Of a stretch of 8,375 nucleotides of DNA, positions 1 through 4,724 are shown in pieces. The position numbers and the translations under genes are program-made. The DNA is from Comamonadaceae bacterium. Its GTDB lineage: Bacteria; Pseudomonadota; Gammaproteobacteria; Burkholderiales; Burkholderiaceae_C. Within the stretch, counting starts at the first letter, position 1; every line of letters starts with the position of its first letter. Location of the stretch: NCBI GenBank assembly GCA_947454695.1, contig CANGMW010000106.1:1-8375 (forward strand), written 5' to 3'. The notes under the pieces were generated by a model. That model made no database searches. It was given only the letters and a program-made list of their open reading frames with translations, and was not told the origin of the DNA.

Positions 1-89
1 GCGCCCAGGCACGCCAACAGCCGTTCACGAGGTGTGGACGTGTAGGCTTGCGGCCAAAGGCGATGAAGCCAGGCTTTGAGGGGATGCAT
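1..89 (-). CDS. N-terminus of a probable HPP-family integral membrane protein (partial)
   Basis: An ATG at 89 opens a frame that stays open to the window edge, giving 30 residues that begin MHPLKAWLHRLWPQ and end RERLLACLGA. An amphipathic, tryptophan-containing start followed by an Arg-Glu-Arg-Leu stretch running into Leu-Gly-Ala resembles, from memory, the N-terminus of HPP-family proteins (several membrane spans, function poorly defined, linked to nitrite transport in some organisms). The first membrane helix would start just where the sequence ends, so no diagnostic HPP motif is visible. There is no clear Shine-Dalgarno sequence, and a perfect 9-bp hairpin ends 8 bases before the start codon. 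FUSC-type or other membrane families are alternatives. I am fairly sure the frame is coding and only moderately sure of the family. Confidence 0.45.
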   Translation of the reverse strand, partial: MHPLKAWLHRLWPQAYTSTPRERLLACLG

Positions 90-97
90 CAGGCAGG

Positions 98-120
98 ACA
101 CGCCGGGTGAACCGGCGTGT
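98..120 (-). terminator. Perfect 9-bp hairpin after the small basic-protein gene
   Basis: ACACGCCGG (98-106) and CCGGCGTGT (112-120) pair perfectly around a 5-base loop. It lies 8 bases past the stop codon of the 129-275 gene, where a terminator would sit. On the minus strand it is not followed by a T run, so classic intrinsic termination is doubtful. Read on the plus strand, the sequence after it is T-rich, but I see no plus-strand gene ending here. Because it ends 8 bases before the ATG at 89, it could instead affect initiation of the next gene. Confidence 0.45.
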
Positions 121-128
121 GCTTTGCT

Positions 129-275
129 TTACTTCAGTTTGTTTTTTTCTTTGCCACGCGGCATCACAGCGGTGACTGGTGCCATGGGCCGATCAGAAAA
201 ACTTTCTTTGGGCGCGGAAGAATCCTTCTTGGGTTTCTTCGCCATCTTGTTGCTGCGTTGTTCGCCTTTTGCCAT
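129..275 (-). CDS. Small lysine-rich basic protein, 48 aa, function unknown
   Basis: The frame encodes 48 residues: MAKGEQRSNKMAKKPKKDSS, then a Ser/Pro-containing middle and the C-terminal end RGKEKNKLK. About a quarter of the residues are lysine, with few hydrophobic residues, no cysteine, no signal peptide and no membrane helix, so it is probably cytosolic and largely disordered. I recall similar short basic hypothetical proteins starting MAKGxQRSNKxAKKPKKD in other Burkholderiales, which is the main reason to call it real; no function is known to me. A purine-rich GGGGG lies 5 bases before the ATG and may serve as ribosome binding site. It sits about 100 bases after the YeeE/YedE pair and is followed by a perfect hairpin. 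Its composition would suit nucleic-acid or ribosome binding, but that is only inference. Confidence 0.7.
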   Translation of the reverse strand: MAKGEQRSNKMAKKPKKDSSAPKESFSDRPMAPVTAVMPRGKEKNKLK

Positions 276-376
276 AAAACCCCCAGTTGGATGACACGGC
301 CCAGCGTCACATCAACGGCGTTCCTGTCAAGGTCGATGGTAACCGTATTGGCCACCCAAAAATTCGGGCACCAAGA

Positions 377-805
377 TCAATTGCGATCTGCCCTTAATCC
401 TTGGACGAGCGCACCCAAGGCGATGCCACCCGCCGCCCAGAGCAGGTCCCAGTGAGCGGCTCCCAGCGCCGCCAAGGCCGGACCAGGGCAGACCCCGCAC
501 ACGCCCCAGCCCACACCAAACAGTGCGGCGCCCACAGCGGTGTCACGGTTCCACACGCTGGGGTGGGAATGGAAATGGTCATCCCAGAGGGGGTGGTGCA
601 CGAAGCGGGGGATGAGTTGGTAGGCCAATGCGGTCACCAGCACGGCGCCGCCCATCACCAACATCAAGCCGAAATCCTGCAAGCGCAAAAAACTCAGCAC
701 CACGTCGGGTGAAATCATGGTCGCGTAGGACAAGCCATAGCCAAACAGCACACCCGCTAACAAGGTGACCGTGGCGCGCTGCAGCATCGGTTGATCTTGC
801 TTCAT
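377..805 (-). CDS. YeeE/YedE family half-transporter, second subunit (DUF6691/PmpB-like)
   Basis: A 142-residue membrane protein starting MKQDQPMLQR. Predicted membrane segments are at roughly 11-30, 44-64, 88-112 and 117-137. The family signature is the glycine-rich GVGWGVCGVCPGPAL at 97-111, in which the cysteine before Pro-Gly-Pro is the conserved one. Proteins of this family, with their partner, form the two halves of a YeeE/YedE transporter; the single-chain relative TsuA (YeeE) imports thiosulfate, using cysteines in the pore. The start overlaps the stop of the upstream gene in ATGA (802-805), so the two are probably translationally coupled and made in equal amounts. The same frame is open upstream to 1030, but that stretch overlaps the partner gene and has no family similarity. 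Two oddities are a loop at 70-81 with five histidines and a second cysteine (103) three residues before the conserved one. The substrate (thiosulfate or another reduced sulfur species) is inferred from the family. Confidence 0.85.
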   Translation of the reverse strand: MKQDQPMLQRATVTLLAGVLFGYGLSYATMISPDVVLSFLRLQDFGLMLVMGGAVLVTALAYQLIPRFVHHPLWDDHFHSHPSVWNRDTAVGAALFGVGWGVCGVCPGPALAALGAAHWDLLWAAGGIALGALVQGLRADRN

Positions 806-1275
806 GGCAGGACCCTCCACATCAAATTGGCGGTGATGAAGGCAGTGGCCATGAAAGTCAGCACGGCTTTGAGCGAGGGCAGTTGCAGTGAGCCCAAACC
901 GCAAATGCCGTGGCCGGAAGTGCAGCCGTTGCCAAGGCGTGCACCATAACCGACTAAAAATCCACCAACCAGCAATTGCCAGACAGGCACGTGGGTGGTC
1001 TGGGGTAGCCCCTGACCATGGAGGCGCCACCAGACCAAGCCACCCAGCGCAACGCCCAAGGCATAGACTAAGCGCCAGTCACGCGAGCTCACAAAACGCG
1101 CTTGTTGAAAAAACGGCCTTTGCACCATGAACGACCAGGTGCTTGAGAACACTGTGCTCATGCCGCCAATGCGACCGGTGGTCACAAAGAGCAGGGCCAC
1201 GCCCACGCCGATGATGAGCCCGCCCAAACCATAGTGCAGCCAGCCGTTGGGGAAAAATTGGACCCATGAAAGCAT
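802..1275 (-). CDS. YeeE/YedE family half-transporter, first subunit (PmpA-like)
   Basis: A 157-residue inner-membrane protein with hydrophobic segments near 14-33, 68-84, 99-116 and 136-153. The diagnostic stretch is GARLGNGCTSGHGICGLG at 111-128, carrying cysteines 118 and 125; in the characterised thiosulfate importer TsuA, cysteines in this type of motif relay the substrate through the pore. Together with the next gene it would reconstitute one full YeeE/YedE unit (157 + 142 residues, against about 350 for single-chain members). The start is the ATG at 1275 rather than the TTG just before it, because AAGGAGT lies 6 bases upstream. No ArsR-type regulator, persulfide dioxygenase or rhodanese gene is present in the window, so the context does not identify the sulfur compound. 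The family assignment is firm; the substrate is inferred. Confidence 0.9.
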   Translation of the reverse strand: MLSWVQFFPNGWLHYGLGGLIIGVGVALLFVTTGRIGGMSTVFSSTWSFMVQRPFFQQARFVSSRDWRLVYALGVALGGLVWWRLHGQGLPQTTHVPVWQLLVGGFLVGYGARLGNGCTSGHGICGLGSLQLPSLKAVLTFMATAFITANLMWRVLP

Positions 1276-1281
1276 CAAAAG

Positions 1282-1288
1282 ACTCCTT
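1282..1288 (-). promoter_or_regulatory. Shine-Dalgarno that fixes the start of the YeeE/YedE pair
   Basis: AAGGAGT on the minus strand, 6 bases before the ATG at 1275. It favours that ATG over the in-frame TTG immediately upstream. Confidence 0.75.
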
Positions 1289-1296
1289 GCGCTGAT

Positions 1297-1336
1297 TCAG
1301 CCGCTTGCAAAGCAAGCCAGGAGGATATCAGGCTGA
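1297..1336 (-). repeat. Nested inverted repeats between the GGDEF-like gene and the YeeE/YedE pair
   Basis: An inner perfect hairpin, GCTTGC (1303-1308) and GCAAGC (1312-1317) around AAA, is enclosed by TCAGCC (1297-1302) and GGCTGA (1331-1336). It fills most of the 61-base gap. No T run follows on the minus strand, so it is not a standard terminator. It may be an intercistronic RNA structure that affects readthrough or stability. Short arms make chance a real possibility. Confidence 0.35.
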
Positions 1337-2569
1337 TCAATGCGCTAAATCAAGTTCTGACAGTATGGCCGGGGGCTTGCGTTGCAGTGCCAATTGCTCA
1401 GCGGTATCGATGCTTTGAGCGGCTTGAGCGAAGTCGGGTTCAACCGTCAGTGTGCCGATGCTGATGTTGGGAGCAAACTCGTGGCGTGTGTCCAAACGCC
1501 CCAGCACGGACATGGATCGCAGGGCATGTTCCTGCAAATGGTCTATCAAGTAAGCGTTGCCTTTGCCGGACTTGTCGGATGCAATGACCACCACAAAGCA
1601 ACGAGGATGGTAGAGCCCGACCACACACCGAAACCCGACACTGCGACGAATGCGAGCGGCCATGGTGGACAGGATCTGGTTTTCGACGCCGTGGCCCACG
1701 GCATCACTGAGGGCATACAGGTTATGCAGGTACAAACAAACGACGGTGCAATAGCCCCTGTTGCGTCCCGTTCGCCAAAAGCTATGTTCCACCTGCGACA
1801 ACAACCTGGAACCAGTGGGCAAGCCGGTGGCGGGATCGTGGTTGGAGGACACTTTGGCTAATTGAGCCAGTCTGCGGTTATCTCGCTCGCGCATCAGGAC
1901 CAGCACGGTGCTGATCATTAAAAACAACACCGTACAGATGGCGGTGCCTAACCAAACGCCGTTGCCCAGATCGGTGATGTCTAAGGCGCGTGCATACAGT
2001 CCTGGGATCATCAAGCATAAAAACACGCAGTTCCAGGCCATCCACTTGGCCAAAGGATCGCCCAGTTTGGCTGCACGCAGCAAGGTAAACGCAATCATGA
2101 AGACAGATACCCAAAGCGCTAATGCAGAGAGTTTGACGAGTTCGCGGGCTGCCTGTGGCTCGACGTACCACAAGCCAATGCATAGCAAGCCCGCAAATAT
2201 AAACATCCAGAATGAACCCGTCACGGTGAGTCTGTGGACCAAAGGGTCAATGCGTGCGCCACCCAACCAAATATTCATGTAGCGCAATGAGAAGCCGCCT
2301 GTCAGGGGGCCCAGCACGGTTTTGAGGAGCTGTTCAATAGAGGGCGTTATGAGCCCCGGGATATAGACATTCAGGATGCCGCACAGAATGCCGCAACTCA
2401 GGGTGGCCAAGCCCACAAAGACGAGTTGACGCCAAGAGGCCATGTTGCTGTACACCACAGCATCAAAAGCGACGCCAATTGTCAGGGTCAGCAGCCCGCC
2501 CAACATGGCTGACCAGATTGCAATTTCGGTTGTGCTCACCGTTTGATTATCACCAACGGTGTGGTGCAC
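1337..2569 (-). CDS. Multi-spanning membrane protein with a catalytically degenerate GGDEF domain
   Basis: The 410-residue product has six or seven hydrophobic segments (about 16-38, 48-70, possibly 84-102, 117-134, 146-166, 176-191, 206-226), then an Arg-rich junction and a C-terminal domain from about 238. That domain starts with NHDPATGLPTGSRL at 243-256, a match to the Asp-x-Leu-Thr-Gly-Leu-Pro-Asn-Arg opening of diguanylate cyclases, with Asn-Arg changed to Thr-Gly. The GGDEF loop position reads HPRCF (321-325), so the metal-binding acid and the glycines are gone, and no RxxD inhibitory site precedes it. It should not make cyclic di-GMP; a sensing or scaffold role is inferred. The strand and helix pattern of the domain is kept, with no frameshift or stop, so it looks maintained. 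The start is uncertain: GTG at 2569 (used here) or GTG at 2539, giving MSTTEIAIWS; neither has a strong ribosome binding site. Confidence 0.8.
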   Translation of the reverse strand: MHHTVGDNQTVSTTEIAIWSAMLGGLLTLTIGVAFDAVVYSNMASWRQLVFVGLATLSCGILCGILNVYIPGLITPSIEQLLKTVLGPLTGGFSLRYMNIWLGGARIDPLVHRLTVTGSFWMFIFAGLLCIGLWYVEPQAARELVKLSALALWVSVFMIAFTLLRAAKLGDPLAKWMAWNCVFLCLMIPGLYARALDITDLGNGVWLGTAICTVLFLMISTVLVLMRERDNRRLAQLAKVSSNHDPATGLPTGSRLLSQVEHSFWRTGRNRGYCTVVCLYLHNLYALSDAVGHGVENQILSTMAARIRRSVGFRCVVGLYHPRCFVVVIASDKSGKGNAYLIDHLQEHALRSMSVLGRLDTRHEFAPNISIGTLTVEPDFAQAAQSIDTAEQLALQRKPPAILSELDLAH

Positions 2570-2595
2570 ACAGCGTCGTATCCGTGTGCTTCTGT

Positions 2596-2647
2596 ATGAA
2601 GTCGTAACGCCTACGGCAGGACTTCATTGGCACTGATAGTCTGCCGT
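2596..2647. repeat. Two interleaved inverted repeats upstream of the GGDEF-like gene
   Basis: ATGAAGTC (2596-2603) pairs with GACTTCAT (2620-2627) across 16 bases, and ACGGCAG (2613-2619) pairs with CTGCCGT (2641-2647) across 21 bases. The second left arm lies inside the first loop, so in RNA the two stems interlock as a pseudoknot or compete. They occupy the 85-base gap between crcB and the GGDEF-like gene, where a promoter or operator for the latter would lie. I could not pick a convincing -35/-10 pair here. Confidence 0.4.
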
Positions 2648-2654
2648 CGTGGCT

Positions 2655-3038
2655 TTAACGGCTCAAAAAAAATTCAACAGTTTTGATGCCCGCCAATGTG
2701 AGCATGAGCGAGCCAAACAGATGAACTGTCGCAGTGCCAAATGCCAGGCCGTAGCGGGCCTGCTGCATGAACCCGACGACTTCAGCGGAGAAGCTGGAAA
2801 AAGTGGTGAGAGCACCTAAAAACCCGGTCACCAAGAACAAGCGCCAGGCGGGATCGATCTGTGGCATGGCCTGGAAAGCGGCGATGCACACGCCCACCAA
2901 ATAGCCGCCGATCAAATTGGCAGCCAAGGTGCCATAAGGGATGAGACCACCGGTGCTGAGCCACAACCCCAAGCCCCAGCGCAACAAGGCGCCAAAGCAA
3001 GCGCCAATGCAAATCGCAAGTACGGAAGTCATGCGCAT
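2655..3038 (-). CDS. crcB: CrcB/Fluc fluoride ion channel
   Basis: A 127-residue protein (125 if translation starts at the second ATG, 3032) with four membrane helices at about 4-24, 34-56, 66-90 and 98-120. It carries the family marks: Arg20-Trp21 in the first helix, GTLAANLIGG at 37-45 with the pore Asn41, and TGFLGALTTFSSFSAE at 71-86, which includes the two phenylalanines (80 and 83) of the Phe box. Fluc channels form antiparallel dimers in the inner membrane and let toxic fluoride leak out of the cytosol. The open frame reaches back to a TTG at 3086, but those extra residues are Arg-rich and cross a palindrome, so I exclude them. Neither ATG has a good Shine-Dalgarno. It stands alone after the comEA terminator, without the second subunit or the enolase/pyrophosphatase neighbours often seen with fluoride resistance. 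The leader shows no fluoride riboswitch consensus. Confidence 0.92.
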   Translation of the reverse strand: MRMTSVLAICIGACFGALLRWGLGLWLSTGGLIPYGTLAANLIGGYLVGVCIAAFQAMPQIDPAWRLFLVTGFLGALTTFSSFSAEVVGFMQQARYGLAFGTATVHLFGSLMLTLAGIKTVEFFLSR

Positions 3039-3052
3039 GAGTTTATCGGAAT

Positions 3053-3112
3053 TGCATCGTGCTCTGCGACGGTCGGTGGCACGCAAGGACCTTGCGTCAA
3101 GTCAACGATGCA
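3053..3112. repeat. Nested dyads in the crcB leader: 17-bp palindrome inside an 8-bp inverted repeat
   Basis: ACGCAAGG and CCTTGCGT flank a single A at 3081-3097, a near-perfect 17-bp palindrome. Around it TGCATCGT (3053-3060) and ACGATGCA (3105-3112) form a perfect inverted repeat across 44 bases. The region lies 15-75 bases before the crcB start and after the comEA terminator, so it is where crcB's own promoter should be. The short centre of the inner dyad suits a dimeric repressor site better than an RNA hairpin. No regulator is assigned. Confidence 0.45.
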
Positions 3113-3149
3113 CTTTCAAGGTGGTGCGACAGCTTGCCACCCTGCGCAT

Positions 3150-3175
3150 AAAAAAACCCGCCGTTTGGCGGGTTT
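3150..3175 (-). terminator. Rho-independent terminator of the comEA-like gene
   Basis: AAACCCGCC (3154-3162) and GGCGGGTTT (3167-3175) form a perfect 9-bp stem around GTTT. On the minus strand it runs directly into seven T residues (complement of 3150-3156). It ends transcription about 20 bases after the stop of the comEA-like gene and separates the core block from crcB and the genes to the left. Confidence 0.93.
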
Positions 3176-3177
3176 CC

Positions 3178-3195
3178 AATGCAAGGGCTTGCATT
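3178..3195 (-). repeat. Inverted repeat overlapping the comEA-like stop codon
   Basis: AATGCAAG (3178-3185) and CTTGCATT (3188-3195) are perfect complements around GG, and the right arm overlaps the stop codon. With the terminator just downstream this gives two hairpins in tandem at the 3' end of the transcript. It may protect or help terminate the message. Confidence 0.45.
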
Positions 3196-3550
3196 ATTTT
3201 TTCTTGGTTTCAGTGGTCGCGGGTTTTTCTTGAACCTTCATGTCAGCGCCGGCGGCGGGCGTCGCTGCTTTTTTGCTTTCTGCTACAGGATAAGGTTTGC
3301 CATTGACGGTAAGACCGCCTTGGGACAGGTGCGTGGCACTTTTTTCGCCAATGCCGCTCACACGGGTGATGAAGTCCTTCCAGTCTTTGAAGTCGCCCTT
3401 TTTGCGTTCGGCAATGATCTGACTGGACTTGGCCGGGCCAATGCCTTTGATGCCGTCGAGTTCAGCAGCGGATCCCTTGTTCACATCGACCGCAGCAAAG
3501 CTGGCAGCCACATACAACAGGGCGATGACGGAGAGAAGTTTTTTGAACAT
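3194..3550 (-). CDS. Secreted ComEA-like helix-hairpin-helix protein
   Basis: The 118-residue product starts with a signal peptide (MFKKLLSVIALLYVAASFAA, likely cut after Ala20). Then follow VDVNKGSAAELDGIKGIG (21-38) and a second hairpin around VSGIGEK (64-70), the tandem helix-hairpin-helix pattern of ComEA. The Gly-Ile-Gly turns that bind the DNA backbone are intact in both hairpins. From about residue 88 the chain is a low-complexity Ala/Thr/Lys tail ending in three lysines. ComEA proteins bind incoming double-stranded DNA in the periplasm during natural transformation. This short form lacks the membrane anchor and SLBB domain of the Gram-positive protein, as is usual in proteobacteria. 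AAGGAGT 6 bases before the ATG is a strong ribosome binding site. No other competence gene is in the window, so a role in DNA uptake is likely from family but not shown by context. Confidence 0.88.
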   Translation of the reverse strand: MFKKLLSVIALLYVAASFAAVDVNKGSAAELDGIKGIGPAKSSQIIAERKKGDFKDWKDFITRVSGIGEKSATHLSQGGLTVNGKPYPVAESKKAATPAAGADMKVQEKPATTETKKK

Positions 3551-3684
3551 GCGAGTACTCCTTGGGGTGACGTTGTTGACGTTGTGTTGACAAGCGATGC
3601 GATGGCAAGCACTTGACGCTCATTCAACGAGCCGTCAGATCACCGCGTTGACCCGATCAGGTCAAGCACGAGGTAACAAGGTGT
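3551..3684 (-). other. Gap between rfaD and the comEA-like gene
   Basis: This 134-base gap contains a tandem pair of the 9-mer TGACGTTGT (3568-3576 and 3577-3585) just upstream of the comEA-like ribosome binding site. It also has an inverted repeat TTGACC/GGTCAA (3648-3653, 3660-3665) shortly after the rfaD stop. No T run follows that repeat on the minus strand, so it is at best a weak terminator. Several TTGACx hexamers occur, but none has a good -10 partner at normal spacing. No small gene is evident. Confidence 0.4.
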
Positions 3685-4683
3685 TCAGGCTTGTGAGGCT
3701 AACCAGTTCACATACTGGGTGACGCCGGTTTGCACATCGGCGAATTGATGCTGGCAACCCGCCGCGCGCAAAGCACCCAGGTCGGCCTGCGTGAAGCACT
3801 GGTATTTGCCGCGCAAAGCATCGGGGAAGGGGATGTACTCGATCAGACCTTGCGCGTTGGCTTGTGCCAGCGTGAGCGGCGCTTCCTGGCGTAGTGCACG
3901 CGTCGCATTGACCACGGCGTGTGCGACATCGTTAAAGGCTTGTGCGCGGCCGCTGCCCAGATTGAAAATGCCTGAGGCTTGCGGATGGTCTAGGAACCAC
4001 AGGTTCACCGCCACCACGTCGTCGACGAAGACGAAGTCGCGCATTTGCTCACCCTGGGCATAGCCACCGTATTGGCCAAACAGCTTGACCTTCTTCTCGG
4101 CATTGAACTGGTTGAAGTGGTGGTAGGCGACACTGGCCATGCGGCCTTTGTGCTGCTCGTGCGGTCCATAGACATTGAAGTAGCGAAAGCCCGCCACTTG
4201 CGCGCTCAAGGCTCCTTGTTGCAAATCGCGGCGCACGCGCTGGTCAAAGAGCAGTTTGGAGTAGCCATACACATTGAGCGGGTGCTCATGCGCCGGGTCT
4301 TCCACAAAGGTGCTGGAGCCGCCGTAGGTGGCGGCCGAGGAGGCATAGATGAGCCGCGTGTTCTGAGCCTGACAAGCGTCGAGCAACTCACACGACAGCG
4401 TGTAGTTGTTGTCCATCATGTACTTGCCGTCCTGCTCCATGGTGTCGCTGCAGGCGCCTTCATGGAATACCGCATCGATCTGGCCATAGTGACCTTCGGC
4501 AAAGTTCAGATAGAAATCATCCAGGTCCACATAGTCGGCGATCTGCACGCGCGCGAGGTTCAAGAACTTGTCGCCTTGGCTGAGTTCGTCCACGGCAATG
4601 ATGTTGTCAATGCCGCGGGCATTGAGGCCTTTGATGATGTTGCTGCCGATAAAGCCTGCAGCGCCGGTGACAACGATTTTCAT
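3685..4683 (-). CDS. rfaD: ADP-L-glycero-D-manno-heptose 6-epimerase
   Basis: This 332-residue cytosolic enzyme (HldD) converts ADP-D-glycero-beta-D-manno-heptose to ADP-L-glycero-beta-D-manno-heptose, the donor for the LPS inner core. It is an extended short-chain dehydrogenase with bound NADP. The Rossmann motif TGAAGFIGSN is at 6-15, YASSAATYGG at 113-122 holds the catalytic serine, and the Tyr-x-x-x-Lys pair is Tyr139/Lys143 in VYGYSK. HEQHKGRM at 175-182 includes the lysine that corresponds to Lys178 of the E. coli enzyme. The start is the ATG at 4683, because family members begin directly at MKIVVTG. An upstream ATG at 4725 overlaps the rfaE1 stop (TGATG) and would add 14 unrelated residues without a ribosome binding site, though coupled initiation there cannot be excluded. 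It follows rfaE1 after 41 bases, consistent with one operon. It is about 20 residues longer than E. coli HldD. Confidence 0.96.
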   Translation of the reverse strand: MKIVVTGAAGFIGSNIIKGLNARGIDNIIAVDELSQGDKFLNLARVQIADYVDLDDFYLNFAEGHYGQIDAVFHEGACSDTMEQDGKYMMDNNYTLSCELLDACQAQNTRLIYASSAATYGGSSTFVEDPAHEHPLNVYGYSKLLFDQRVRRDLQQGALSAQVAGFRYFNVYGPHEQHKGRMASVAYHHFNQFNAEKKVKLFGQYGGYAQGEQMRDFVFVDDVVAVNLWFLDHPQASGIFNLGSGRAQAFNDVAHAVVNATRALRQEAPLTLAQANAQGLIEYIPFPDALRGKYQCFTQADLGALRAAGCQHQFADVQTGVTQYVNWLASQA

Positions 4684-4724
4684 GGTGTTGAGTCCTGTGG
4701 GTGATGGACGCGTGGAATGGGTCA

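Noticed and set aside
302..330. Possible promoter for the small basic-protein gene (perfect TTGACA -35 at 325-330, minus strand)
   Set aside because: No acceptable -10 hexamer lies 16-18 bases downstream; the hexamer at 17-base spacing reads ACGCTG.
164..355. 63-residue minus-strand frame starting from GTG (ANTVTIDLDRNAVDV)
   Set aside because: The first part looks protein-like, but the frame runs antiphase through the better supported 48-residue gene, turns Arg-rich there, and has no ribosome binding site.
348..374. Possible terminator after the PmpB-like gene
   Set aside because: The arms (TTGG…CCC and GGG…CCAA) pair with gaps only, and the T run is inside the loop rather than after the stem.
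401..712. Plus-strand open frames here and elsewhere (for example 4045-4704, 7032-7727)
   Set aside because: All lie antisense to well-identified genes, have no family features, and are expected from codon bias of the opposite strand.
806..1030. N-terminal extension of the PmpB-like frame by 75 residues
   Set aside because: It overlaps the partner gene almost completely in another frame, is Arg/His/Trp-rich unlike the family, and the ATG at 805 sits in a typical ATGA coupling overlap.
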